Below, in pieces: positions 52,906 through 64,000 of a DNA stretch of 64,000 bases. Below the pieces are notes generated by a model. That model worked only from the letters and a program-made list of their open reading frames with translations. It was not told the origin of the DNA and did no database searches. Origin of the DNA: Liquidambar formosana (Eukaryota > Streptophyta > Magnoliopsida > Saxifragales > Altingiaceae); NCBI GenBank assembly GCA_039720395.1, contig CM077831.1, forward strand, positions 30,915,695 to 30,979,694, given 5' to 3'. The position numbers were made by a program, and so were the translations under genes. Every line of letters starts with the position of its first letter. Position 1 is the first letter of the stretch.

Positions 52906-55094
52906 ATGGATCCCAGATTGTTCGAGGCCGCTTGTACGGGTGATATAGCTGCATTCCACTCCTTACTTTCCGATGATCCGCTCATACTTGATCGGGTTTC
53001 CTTGAACTCGGTCGAGAATCCTCTACACATATCATCATTGGCAGGGCATGCTGATTTTGCAAAGGAAATCGCAGGCAGAAAACCGGCATTCGCTAGGGAG
53101 CTAAATGAAGATGGGTTTAGCCCCATGCACATAGCCTCTGCAAATGGGCACATTGAGATAGTAAGAGAACTGCTGAGATTTGGAAATGATATTTGTCTTG
53201 TGAAGGGAAAAGATGGTAAAACTCCACTTCATTGTGCCGCCATGAAGGGGAGAGTCGACATTGTGAAGGAATTGGTGTCTGCTTGCCCAGAGAGTGTCAA
53301 AGAAGTGACGATTAGAGGTGAGACTGCCCTTCATCTTTCTGTAAAGAATAACCAGTTTGAGGTTTTCAGGGTTTTGATGGAAGAGCTCAAGAAACTTGAC
53401 ATGATGGAGCTTGTGAATTGGAAGGACAAGGAGGGTAACACTATATTGCACTTGGCAACCTTAAGAAAACAAAATGAGGCAAGTGCAGCTATTCTTACCT
53501 TTCTTTTTTGCATTGTCATTTGTTTGTTTACCCAATAAATTAACTCCCAACATATTGCTTTTTCGTTTTGGCTATCATCCTGAGGTGTCCAGATCCTAAC
53601 TACGACTGTTTCGTCACTAACTCATCTAAAAGTCCAAACTATTAGAGAGGGGAGAGTGAATATCAAAGGGGTTTAACACCCCTGGTACATGCGATCTTTG
53701 ATAGTGTGTCAAGTCACAAACTCATTTAAAATCCTGAATTGTTAAAATGGGGAGAACAATTTGTACTAAAGGGCATTAATACACTAGCTAGTATCCATGG
53801 CATAAAACATAGAATTAAAAGGAAAATGGGTAGCATTTAGAATAGATATTAAAGCATTTTTTTATCATAAACAAATTCCATTTTATATAAAATATTCATA
53901 CTGTAATTCATCGTCTATATTCAAGTTGATTAACTTGAAGAAAATTCACAATCCAAATGGTTCATAGAGGTTGCAGGTTAGCTGGAATTACCTAATTCTT
54001 CAGTGAATTTAAGGGGAAAAAGGGGAGTATTTGGATGGTTAATTGGAACTTGAAAGAGAAGTATATGTTAAAGTTAGATAACTAAAAGCTATACTTTTAA
54101 TTTAAGTAATTAGGAGTCATTACACTGACCATTGCAAGTCACTCTTCCCCAAAGTTATGTTGACACAAATCCTTAATTAGCAGTTCTATTAATTTTCTTT
54201 TTGTATATATTGTTGAATTGGAATAACTAGGCTCCAATTTTTCATTTGAAATCATTCGAATTAAGCAGAAAAGTTGAACATGACATGCAGAGCATAGGAC
54301 TGTTGATTGGACAAGGTGCCATTGCTTCTGGGGTCGATGTAAATTCCATGAACTCAAATGGATTTACTCCCAAAGATGTCCTAGATATCATTCTTCAAGG
54401 TGGAAGCGAATCATTCGATATCAATACAATAGAGATGTTTCAACGCGTTGGTGCAATGAAAGCCAAGGAGATTGCAACAACAAAACCTACTCATCGTCAA
54501 GTAAAAGAAAACAACCTCAATGGAATTACTCCAACATCACCACCTTCTCGTCCATGGAATCTCTGGAAAGAATTGAGAAAAGAAATTGAAGAGTCGTCGA
54601 TGGACACCCAAAATGCATTGATGGTTGTTGCAGTACTAATAGCAACAATGACATATCAAGCAATACTAAGCCCTCCTAGTGGTTTTTGGTCAGCAGAATC
54701 AGGAAGGAATGCGATTGGTACCATTCAAAGGCGACAAATTGTTCCTGGAGAAGCCGTCATGGCTGGTGACCCTCATGTCTTTGCTATATTCACTGTTTTT
54801 AATGCTCTAGGATTTTTCGCGTCTGTCGCCATGATATCTCTTCTCACCAATGAATTCCCCCTCAGAGCAGGCTTGCGGCTTGCCATACTTTCGATGACTG
54901 CTACATACGTGATAGCAGTGTTTTATATGGCTCCAACGCATATGAAAACAGTGTTTGTTGTGGTGTCATTGATGGGAGTGATTGTTCTTGTGGACTTTGC
55001 ACGGTTTGTGCTATGGTTGATGGAAAAATGGGGAATCCATCCTTGTAGAAGAGGAAGGAGAGGTCTGCCCAGTGGAAATTTATTGAGGGTTTAA
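52906..55094 (+). CDS. Ankyrin-repeat membrane protein with PGG domain (BDA1/ITN1 type)
   Basis: Two exons, 52906-53478 and 54291-55094, give 458 residues. Residues about 1-190 hold about five ankyrin repeats (GFSPMHIASANGHIEIVREL, GKTPLHCAAMKGRVDIVKEL, GETALHLSVKN, GNTILHLA). Residues about 296-410 are the PGG domain with four predicted membrane segments, starting DTQNALMVVAVLIATMTYQA; its namesake PPGG reads PPSG here. The donor appears to be GC, AATGAG|GCAAGT, the strong GC-AG consensus; the acceptor is catgcag|AGC, in phase. Without splicing, translation would stop at 53538 after ankyrins only. Relatives such as BDA1, ITN1 and ACD6 act at membranes in defence or salt responses; this one's role is inferred only. 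It lies in a plus-strand cluster with two broken relatives and one PGG-only gene. Confidence 0.87.
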
Positions 55095-55099
55095 AAATT

Positions 55100-56008
55100 A
55101 AAATTTAAGTTTCCTTGTATGATAAGATTTAATTCAATATGGCATGTAGATGGGATATGTAAAGTATTTCTATGTTTTTTGTTTTTCTCCTCCGTAGGGA
55201 TGGGATGTGTCCTATGTACTCAATATCCGAAAATGGATGACATTATAATGAATTAATGTCATTTTCAATATCTCTTGAAATCTATGAGTACATGATCTAT
55301 ACGTTTTTTTTCTTTTTTTTTTATATTATTTCAGAAAACGATATGGGTGCTCCAAAAGGAGCCGAGTCACGCTGACCTATTTATCTCCACCCTTTTTTTT
55401 GGGGTGGGGGTACAAATTTATCTTCACCATTTTTTTTTTTTTTGGGTACAAATTTATCTTCACCTTCAGCTTTGATACTATCAGAAGCTTCCCCATAGAT
55501 TGGGCCTGTGTTTGGTGTCAGAAAGAGGAGTCCATGGGCCCTGAGATAAACATGAGTGGAGTGATTCTCGTAGCCTTCATTATTTGTCTCAGACTCACCA
55601 TGACACCGTAATTTATATTCTGGGCCATTATAATTCCCTCGGCCCAACTGGCCCAACCACCAATCCACCATCTTGCCCCATGATTTCCAAGTGGAAAATA
55701 CTCGGCTCGTTACAACGGGGCAAGACCCAAAAAAACAATTTCCACTTATCACCATTCATCACTCATATTATGTCATGTGTTATGACTAATTCAAAGAAGG
55801 GGAAATTAGCAATAACCCCTATTAGGGGACTATTTTTAACAAAAAACCCACCATAAGATTTTTTTTAACTCCAAAACCCCTTTTTAAAGGATTATTTAAG
55901 CAAAAGGAACTATTTTTTAAAAAAATACCTGTTTTAACCTTTTATATTTTGAGGTATGTTTCAAACCAGATTCGTAGTAGAAGAAGAAGGGAGGGGGGAT
56001 GGAGGGAA

Positions 56009-56039
<31 letters not shown>

Positions 56040-56312
56040 CTGTGAAGATTTGGAAGAAGAAGAAGAAGCAGAAGAAGAAAAACCAGATCTGGAGCAAGAG
56101 AGAGAGAGAGGGAGGGGCGGAGGGAAAGAGAGAGAGAGAGAGGGAGAGAGAGGGAGGGCTGTGAAGATCTGGAAGATGAAGAAGAAGAAAAACCTGATCT
56201 AGGAGAAAAAAAACCAGATCTGAAGAAAAAAAAACAAAAAAAAAACCCAAATCTCCGCTATGGTTATCATCTTCTTCTTTTCATCTCCCAACTCTAAATC
56301 TGCTCTCCTCCT

Positions 56313-56350
<38 letters not shown>

Positions 56351-57540
56351 GTGTCTTTGGTTACAATTTCAGATCTTGTCATTTTTTGGGGACAGCTATT
56401 GTAGTGTTTTTTTTTTTAAAAATTTTTTTTTCAATGACAACAGTATTATGTTACTTTGTAGTGTATAAATTTTTAAAAACACACAATAGTAGACTGTTAC
56501 TATTATCTGTATAATTTTTTCAAAGCACACAATAGTAAACCAACAGTAAAGTAGTACTGTTACACAAACTAATTACCAATAGTAAAGTGATACTATTGCA
56601 CAAACTAACTTAACAACAGTAAAGCGATGCTGTTGTATAAACAAATTGGTACAATTTGATACTGTTGCCATTCAAATACACTAGCAACAGTAAAGTGATT
56701 CTGTTGCAATGCTTTAAGATAAACAAAAGGTTGTGTCTTACTATCTAACAAATCATAATTATCCATAAACGACATTAAAACTTTCTTGTTGGTGATTTTT
56801 TTGTCAGTACATATGTTAAAAATGACCAAAAACTTTCAAACAGCTATTTGCCTTCTTGCGCGCACGCACATGCAAAAACACACACACACACACACACATG
56901 GGTTTATCATTGTTTAGGAAGTGTATTTTTCGTTTGATTTCTTTTTGTATAACTTTGCTGGGAAAAATAATTGAAAATCCTTGATTTTCGGGTGGGGAGT
57001 AAAATGGCATGTTTGTAAATTATTAAATATTTTAAAATCAAGAGTGTTTTAGTCTGTATGGTATCAAAAGGGGTTTTCCAAAATCTATATTATTTTAGAG
57101 TCTATTGTAAAAAGAGTTTTATACATAAGGGTTTTGACCAAAATTCCTTTAAAAGAAACATGGACATATAAATAAAGGCACAATAGATATGTGAACATGC
57201 ATTTATGTTTACGTGAACACTCAAATAAAAGTATATAAACATGAGTAACTGTTTATAATTACATAAACATAGGAATTATACACATCATTAATTCTCATTA
57301 ATTTTTTTGGGCGCAGGATGGAAAGTGAATTGAAGGTGAGAAAAGAGCTTCTCTTCTCCTCAGCGTAAATAGGCAAGTATTATCCTTCTCGAACCCTAGG
57401 ATATACAGTACTCCTAATTTGCCTCCCCTCCCCTGTGACGTCATCAAAGTGGACATCATTCTTTCTTTGGTACAACTGGCCGGACCCCATTCTTTTTGTT
57501 TTCTTTTAATAATTTGAGTGTCTCTAGAATCTTTCCTCGC
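55100..57540. other. Repeat-rich spacer without a gene
   Basis: It contains (GA)n-type purine runs at about 55985-56160, a poly-T run at about 56310-56349, a hairpin array at 56541-56707 and a (CA)n run at 56873-56898. A possible larger element spans about 55798-57140: its left end reads 'gcaataacccctattagg' and its right end, read inward, 'caaaacccttatgtat', similar but too diverged to be sure. Frames in the GA-rich part are low-complexity only. Confidence 0.45.
56541..56707. repeat. Array of small hairpin units, about 36-bp period
   Basis: CAACAGTAAAG.GATACTGTTG-type units start at 56541, 56577, 56614 and 56685, with a degenerate half unit near 56650. Each unit is nearly self-complementary (CAACAGTA with TACTGTTG around a short loop). 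In the second unit both arms changed together (CAATAGTA/TACTATTG). Confidence 0.6.
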
Positions 57541-57552
57541 CTTCGAAGTCCA

Positions 57553-57558
57553 TATAAA
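57553..57558 (+). promoter_or_regulatory. TATA box of the PGG-only gene
   Basis: CATATAAAGAG lies 72 bases upstream of the ATG at 57625. Transcription would start near 57585. Confidence 0.55.
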
Positions 57559-57624
57559 GAGCTCTTTGGGAGGGCTACACTGAGAATCATTGCCTAGGGA
57601 AAAATAAAAAAAAACAAAAACAAA

Positions 57625-58146
57625 ATGGGTGAAAATAATGAGAACTGGTTCAGATTCTTCCAGTTTGAGAAAGGCAGGGACTCGCCAAGTGACGCCCGCA
57701 ATGTGCTGTTAGTGATTGCTGCTCTGATTGCCGCCGTGACATTTCAAGCCGGGGTGAGCCCACCAGGGGGCGTTTGGCAAGACAATAGCCCTAAAAATGA
57801 AACCGATCCACATACTGCAGGGAGGGCGATTTATGCGTCTGATGGCACAGCCTTTTATGTGTTCTTGATTTCAAACACCTTGGCTCTGTCCACCTCCATC
57901 CTTGTCCTCGTATCTCTCACGTACAGGTTCCCATTCCATTTTGAAGTGTTCGTTGCCACGGTTTCAATGATGGTCACCTATGGCTCGGCCATTTTTGCGG
58001 TTACGCCCCGCCCCGATACGAAGTATCGCTACGTCTTGCTTGCGGCTGCTTTGCCTTATATCTTACGATGTTTGATTCAGATGTTTAAGAAGTATAGAAT
58101 TAAAGTGAAAGAATTTATGTCACCACCGGCCGCTATTGCGGCTTAG
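57625..58146 (+). CDS. PGG-domain membrane protein without ankyrin repeats
   Basis: A single exon of 173 codons. After a short polar N-terminus (MGENNENWFRFFQFEKG) the PGG domain begins at about residue 23 (DARNVLLVIAALIAAVTFQA) and carries the intact motif SPPGGVW. Four membrane segments follow, and the tail is basic. It has its own ATG and TATA box, and no ankyrin exon is visible upstream in 2.5 kb. Stand-alone PGG proteins exist in plants, so this may be functional rather than a remnant. It is divergent from the PGG domain of the gene at 52906-55094 and so is not a recent copy of that exon. Confidence 0.85.
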   Translation: MGENNENWFRFFQFEKGRDSPSDARNVLLVIAALIAAVTFQAGVSPPGGVWQDNSPKNETDPHTAGRAIYASDGTAFYVFLISNTLALSTSILVLVSLTYRFPFHFEVFVATVSMMVTYGSAIFAVTPRPDTKYRYVLLAAALPYILRCLIQMFKKYRIKVKEFMSPPAAIAA

Positions 58147-58712
58147 AAGTGGTGCCTAGATGGATGGGGTTGCTGGGTTTTGGGTAATGTTAGCTCTACG
58201 GTCGATTCCTCTCCCATAAATAAAAAATAAAAAAAATGGTGCAAATGAACTAAAGCTGAAACTGGGATGCCACTATGCCAGCTACTTCCTAGTTTCCAAG
58301 TGTTGTATGGTGTGTTTATTTCAAAACGCAAAAATCAAGTTGGGCACTTTTTGTTTCCCTTCTTTGTTTCCCTCTCATTCTATGTTCAAGGGTTTTTTTT
58401 TTTTTTTCCTATAAAGCTTTCCTTGAGGTTTTAAGAGGTCCTCATCCGGTCATCCCTTGTTTTGGTGAAGTAAAACATGTGTAGACTAACACAAGACAAC
58501 ACAATTAAAGTACGAAACACTTCAATAATCGAAACACCAAACCACCCCCCCCCCCCAAAAAAAAAACCTCCAATAATACGAAGAAAAAAAACTTCAATAG
58601 AAATTTGAATTGCTCTCGTTAAAGTAGCTCACAAAGGTTTACAAATGTTGATTGATTTATGATTCCATTGGGTGTTCAAATGAGAGTTCAATAATTATAA
58701 TAAATTTTTGTA

Positions 58713-59015
58713 CTCTTTCCATCCCAATTTGTTTCCTTATATTTTTTATTTTGGAATGTCCCAAAATATTGGGTTATTTTTTAAAGTCAAAACATTTGAT
58801 TTTTTTTTTCCCAAATGAGTCTTTACAATATTTAACGTACATATTTAAAATTACAATAATTATATCAACTATCACATCAAGTAATATTCTCTAACAAAAG
58901 GTAAAATAAGAAAGTAAAATAAATTAAATTAATGACATGAGAACACTTAAAATGTACATTTAAATATTTGTGTTTGATCAAATAGAGACAAACAAATTGG
59001 GACGGAAGGGAATGG
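58713..59015. mobile_element. Stowaway-like MITE, about 303 bp
   Basis: Left CTCTTTCCATCCCAATTTG and, read inward from the right, CCATTCCCTTCCGTCCCAAT continuing TTGTTT are inverted repeats next to TA on both sides (58711-58712, 59016-59017). This is the classic plant Stowaway end. The interior is AT-rich and non-coding. Confidence 0.75.
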
Positions 59016-60160
59016 TATTTAAGATATAACAATAAAATTCATATCATCAAGGGCAATCAATCACATGCATGCATAGTGGATGTAATTGCACAAAAGGTTT
59101 ACATGTAAGAGCATCTCCAACCATGTGAGGCATTTAGGTGATGCAAAAATAATTTTTATATTGCTACAGCATAAAAATCAATCGTTACAATGAAAATACA
59201 TAACATGAAAAAAATAACTACTCTAATGTACATAAATCATTTTTTTGTTTTACCCACTTTTCCTGACCTACACCTCCAACAATTTCTCAGAAAGGCAGAT
59301 TTGCCTCAAGTCATTCCTTAAAATAGATTTACCTCAAATCATTATAGCAAATTTACTTCAATGCTCTAAAACAATCATTTTACTCTAAGTGGTAGACCAA
59401 AAAGGGAAAACATTTTACTCCGTACCTTTTAATAGGCACACCAAAATTCTGTCGTCTGGCTTTTGCATTCTGCTCTAAGTGGCGCCCACAATCATTTAAC
59501 CAATAGCTATCACAGGGGCCCGTTAGAAGGAGAATAATGGTGTTGCTTTTGTTTTTTGCAACCTTAAATAATGGTGTTGCTGGGGCGGGCCAATAACATG
59601 ACATCAAGAAGACCCATTGATTCTCGATGGGGTGAACAGGTTTTTATCAATTTTTTGTCAATTAAATTAAATTATATTACCCAAAAAACTAAACCTTTTT
59701 GGCCATGTTTGTTTGCCTAAAATAGAATGGATGAGAATGAAATCTAATTCCATACTTGAATTAATTTGTAATAAAATGAAATTTAAAATAAACATTAGAG
59801 AATGAATATCATTGTCTCATTATTGTTATTTGATTTCATTCCTATTTAATTACCTCATCCAAACATGTTGTTGGAAATGAATTAGAATGTGATTTCATTC
59901 CACCAATTCCATTTCAACCAGATAAACGCGGAATTATTTTCATGAGAGCATTGGTCACAAGTGCATATACATGGAATCATAAGCCTGTGGTTATATCAAA
60001 GGTTTTTTTTTTTTTTTTTTTTGTTGACAAGAAACGGTGAAGAGTCGCTATATCAAAGTTGAACAGAAAGGCACCATAACAAATTCTATAAAATCGAAAT
60101 TGGTTATTCAATTCGCTTACTTTCAATAACTTCAGGCCATTATAAGATTCACAAATCACA
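59016..60160. other. Spacer, no gene
   Basis: It holds a piece starting 'gagcatctccaaccatgtg' at about 59110 that resembles the end of the MITE at 46600, a dispersed-repeat relative of the window's first 150 bases (about 59700-59960), and a poly-T run at about 60003-60022. Confidence 0.4.
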
Positions 60161-60338
60161 ATGTATAATAGATTGTATGAGGTAGCTCGTACAGGCAACA
60201 CTGGCGATTTCCATCGATTGCTTCAAGAAAATCCATTGATTCTTGCTGATTATGCACTCATCTCTCCACAAGAAAATCGTCTACACGTTGCTACCAAGTC
60301 TGGCCAGCTTGTTTTTGTGAGAGAAGTACTGAGACAGA
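60161..60338 (+). pseudogene. Ankyrin/PGG gene N-terminus cut by an LTR element
   Basis: MYNRLYEVARTGNTGDFHRL, then LLQENPLIL and ENRLHVATKSGQLVFVREVL match the start of ankyrin/PGG proteins such as the one at 52906 (MDPRLFEAACTGDIAAFHSL). After 'VREVLRQ' the sequence changes at TGTAAGAATT, the first bases of an LTR, and the frame ends within four bases. The rest of the gene, if kept, lies beyond the element and outside the window. Disruption this early removes nearly all ankyrins and the membrane domain. Confidence 0.85.
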
Positions 60339-61077
60339 TGTAAGAATTTTTATAAAATTCATGTGGGCTTCCATTGATTTAAATTACCTTGATTTATTAA
60401 AACCCGGATTGATGAGAAATTGATCACATAAATTCTCAGACTCCCGATTAAGGTTGTGATTAATAAAGTTCATACGAGTTAAGGTGCACCGTACTCATGT
60501 ATCGTCACGTGTTTATAAGATATGGATAGGATGTATAGGGCCTTATAGACAAGATTCATGATTAAAGGAGCATTAAAAGAGATGGCTTTTAGAAGCGGAC
60601 AATGGGGTTATTGTGGGGCTAACCACATGGGATTATACCCCATGTTATTATGACACACCTTATCTTCTTCTCTTCCCTGCTTTTATTTCTTTCTCCCTTT
60701 CTTCTTTTTCTTCTTGCCCTTCACCGTTTTGTCTGCCCATTTTCAATGCTGCATGACTTTGTGTGGCTTTTGCCATGCCTCATTAATGCATATAGATGGT
60801 TGATGAGTTCGTAATAGGAGAACTCATTAACCTCCCTTTCTATATATATGGCCTTGGTCCCCATCTTCACATAATCCAACTCAATAAGGTTCAGTCTTGT
60901 CCCATTAAAAAGACGTGAGTGTATGTAGAGGATGAAAGACCATAATTGGGACTACAATGTTGGTAAGCTTGTCAATCTCTGTCAATGGAGATGCAAGATG
61001 TGTTCATTTTTGATATATGTTCTTTTCGTATATGCATGCTTATGAATTTGGCAATACAAATAAATATAATTCTAACA
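60339..61077 (+). mobile_element. 5' LTR of a retrotransposon, 739 bp
   Basis: It starts TGTAAGAATT and ends AATTCTAACA (TG..CA, imperfect inverted ends). It has a TATA box (TATATATATG at 60841-60850) and an AATAAA-like signal near 61060, a normal U3-R-U5 order. A tRNA primer-binding site follows two bases later. The upstream side of the target is ACAGA (60334-60338); the other LTR and the matching duplication are not in the window. Confidence 0.85.
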
Positions 61078-61079
61078 GT

Positions 61080-61092
61080 TGGTATCAGAGCC
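61080..61092 (+). other. Primer-binding site for initiator tRNA-Met
   Basis: TGGTATCAGAGC matches the classic plant retrotransposon primer-binding site complementary to the 3' end of initiator tRNA-Met, placed just inside the 5' LTR. Confidence 0.88.
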
Positions 61093-64000
61093 TCTTGCTA
61101 TAGTTCATAGGCTGCAATTTATTTATTTTATTTTCAATACTTGATTTGCAATTTGAAGATAAAATAGCATATTATACAAAAGCTTTTTTGCGTGAATATT
61201 ATATGGGTTTTATTCCTCATCAAATAAGGATTTTGATAGTGTAGAAATTGTCGTATAGAATTGTTGGAACATAACCAAGAGATATGAAGTATAATACTTT
61301 ATAGCACACAATGAAAAAAATTATATATACAAATATGTATGTAGTAGATCCTTGATCATTGGAAAATACCATCTTTGGTCAATGGAAAACATGAGATAAC
61401 TTTGTGATTTACGCTTACCGGACTTTGGTCTATAAGTCTTCACTGGTCTTTGAACGCACTGCAAAACTCACATGGGTAAGGCAGTTTTTATCGCTCGGAC
61501 ACTTTACAGGTTTGAAAACCACATCCTTTGGTTGGCCTTTCTCCATTGTATTGATTAATCCAACAAAATTTTTAAAAGTTTTACCTTTTTGCTTCATTTG
61601 GTTCATCTCATCGCTGTTGTTGGATGTGATCTCTTCATGTGTGCCAATCAAAATCTGAAACTAATCATTTTGTAAAATTTGAGCCGATCCCAGAATGAAC
61701 CTTCAAATCTTTTGAACCAATAAGTATTTGTCTCTCTATTTCTTGAGAGATCTCTATGTACAAGACTATGTAGATGAAGTTTCAGGTGACTCAGAGAAAG
61801 AAAGACTGATTTTCTTTCACTATTTGCATAACTTTAATTATTTTATTATTTCCATTCCATTAATGTGAAATATAATATTGATGGGTAAGAAAGATGTCCC
61901 TATCCCGTATAGATTTTCATTAGATAATATATTATTATCTCTTCCCACTCTCTTTTTAACAAAGTTAAAATCCATTATGGAATATTGTATTATTTTTTCT
62001 TCACACGAGATGTCAGCCACTTTAGGAGGGAGCCCTATCTTCTCCTCTGCACTACCAAATTTATTTTTGTTTGTTGTTGCAATTTTTCTTCGCTATTTAA
62101 TATAATAAGTTTAATGGGATTCAAATGGAAAGAAAAGGAGAGAGGTGGCCGACATCTTTGCATGCTTCAAACAAAAGTTTCAATTATGATATATGTATGG
62201 AATATTATATTTTATAGAGAGATGGCCGACTCCTTTGAATACGGTGAAGAAATTTTCAAACTAAAGCTTAACTTATATATTTTATATATTATAAGTTGAC
62301 ATCTGAATTCTGTATGAACACTTTGATTTTTGGGTTTATATCTCTTTACAGTGGTGTAAAGATTGCATGAAATTATTGTGGAATAATAATATTTTATTTT
62401 GAATTTTTACATACACATCAAGCCATCATTTTTAACCCATTATTTTCAAGAAAGAAAGGGCTAAGGTACGTGAGCACACCTACATATATATTATTGTATA
62501 TACTTATGCATTTGGGACCTGTAAATTAAAGTTTTGTAATTTAAATTGGGCTGCCTTAGCCAATTCACCAAAACTGACTTAATAGAATGGATGATATATC
62601 TAGACAAGCCCATTTGACCATAGATTTAATTTTGGTAGGTTTGACAAATTTGAATTCATCATAAGGGTTACATTAATGGGTTACATTAATAAGTGACACA
62701 CATACCAATCATTTTGTCTTGGTGTATGGCACCATAAAGTTTATTTGTTTTAGAGGGTATTAAATGGTGCAATGGTAGCATAAATTTTGACATTAATAAT
62801 AATTTCCACCTGCCATTATAGTATAAAGGCTTAGTTGCAATACAAGCTCAAATCAATGGCCCAACTCACACTTTCATGTAGACCATGTCTTAGAGAACAC
62901 ATAAGGCCCATTAAGAAAGGGGTAGTCCATATGGCCCAGGACAGACCCACACAAGTTGGGCATGGTATAGTGTCACATAGTCATTGGTTTGGTTATGCTA
63001 AACATTTCATTTGACTCACTAATTTATTACTAATTTTATAAAAGTTTTTAGTAATTTAATCTGTATAACTAAGGCTACCATGCAGCAGTAAAATTAATTC
63101 TTAGTAAAGTATGGTAATGCTGTTCATAAAAATAATGATGCTTGAGTTATGATTTTATCACATATTTATAATTGGTGGAAACATAAATAAATAAATGTGA
63201 TGTGTTGTCCATTGTGAAAGCATTCATTAAAATAGGATTGAGATTATAATATAAAGTTAATTATAATCATTTCATTTATTCAAGAAAAGTAGTATCGTGT
63301 TCCTTTTGGATAAGTTCATATATAACTTGTTAATTTAGATTTTAACCATGCAGTACAATAAGTTGAATCATATGTTTGAATGATTATATATGTGATATAT
63401 ATAAAGATGTAATCATCATATCGATTAACATGAGTTTAAATGATTGATTAGCGGCTTAATGCTCAATATATATTTTGATTAATCATATTTATGGGCTATA
63501 TGCCAACTACATGCAACAACTTAAAGATTAATGGGCTGTGTAAATTTAATTATTGCATACAGAGGATTGTTACTTCATTTTTTTTGATATGTCTACATTG
63601 GTAGATAGGTCCATGTAATAAGATCACTTATTTAAAGTTTGTATGTTTTTTAACATGACTAATTCAGCCATCAAGAATTTGATATAGGCAATGCAGGTAC
63701 ACTATATTATAATATCTTTAATTTCAATGTCTTATGGTGACTGTTTACTGCTTATTGGCATATTTGATTGCTATTATATAGCTAAAGTGTATAACTGAGT
63801 TATGGGCATTCGACATAAAGTCTCTGTCAAATACATGAAGTATGTATACTTATAGACTATTTAAGATTTGCATGCTATATATTCTTACTTAATATATGAG
63901 TGAAACATGTTCATTGGTATAAGGATTACTTGCTTTTGAGGGGATTTTGTGGTTGAAGTAGACGGTAGCTGCTAAAGCGGCCCATTCATGAAATTTATTG
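61093..64000. other. Retrotransposon interior or spacer, no coding found
   Basis: At least part of this must be the interior of the element whose LTR precedes it, but in 2.9 kb I find no gag, protease, reverse transcriptase or integrase, and no second copy of the LTR. The only longer frames are short and unrecognised. The element may be a large non-autonomous (LARD-like) type, truncated, or have a long leader continuing past the window. Confidence 0.45.

Noticed and set aside
55942..56250. Arg/Glu- or Ser/Leu-rich frames over the purine tract
   Set aside because: They are products of (GA)n and GAAGAA repeats and occur on both strands, as expected from simple sequence.

Overview
The window is AT-rich nuclear DNA from a flowering plant. 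The evidence is spliced protein genes with GT-AG introns that match plant families (tubulin-folding cofactor A, a plant hnRNP-Q-like protein, mitochondrial NAD-isocitrate dehydrogenase, a trihelix factor and ankyrin/PGG membrane proteins), a nuclear tRNA-Trp gene, many MITEs and LTR elements, and long gene-poor stretches. I cannot name the species; a woody eudicot or magnoliid is a guess. There are no operons, CRISPR arrays or prokaryotic features.

Layout. (1) 0.8-12.7 kb holds a nucleotide-diphospho-sugar transferase gene (three exons, 7469-11822) and, 5.5 kb upstream, a truncated direct duplicate carrying only its last exon (1652-2149). Each duplicate has its own private transposon insertions, and each copy supplies the empty site for the other. 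Between them, at 3.0-4.3 kb, lie minus-strand pieces of at least three unrelated genes (protein phosphatase 2C, glutamyl-tRNA synthetase, ATP23 metalloprotease) plus one unidentified exon-like piece. (2) 12.9-24.7 kb holds tubulin-folding cofactor A and a three-RRM acidic RNA-binding protein of 795 residues. (3) 29.7-33.4 kb holds a membrane-anchored cyclophilin-like gene whose reading frame is broken twice. (4) 34.2-34.7 kb holds a probable decayed SINE and a tRNA-Trp gene. (5) 36.2-40.2 kb, minus strand, holds the catalytic subunit of mitochondrial NAD-isocitrate dehydrogenase. (6) 44.6-45.7 kb, minus strand, holds an intronless trihelix transcription factor. (7) 47.7-61 kb is a plus-strand cluster of ankyrin/PGG genes: a decayed fragment, one full gene with a probable GC-AG intron, one PGG-only gene, and an N-terminal fragment cut by an LTR retrotransposon. 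A 1.65 kb solo LTR with a perfect 5-bp target duplication sits inside the cluster.

Nothing here points to a new biochemical system. The unusual content is structural: a mixed cluster of gene fragments on one strand, transposon insertions dated relative to a duplication by paralogous empty sites, a possibly dying or mis-assembled cyclophilin-like gene, and a decaying ankyrin/PGG family. Exon boundaries come from reading splice signals and matching family sequences from memory; no search was run.
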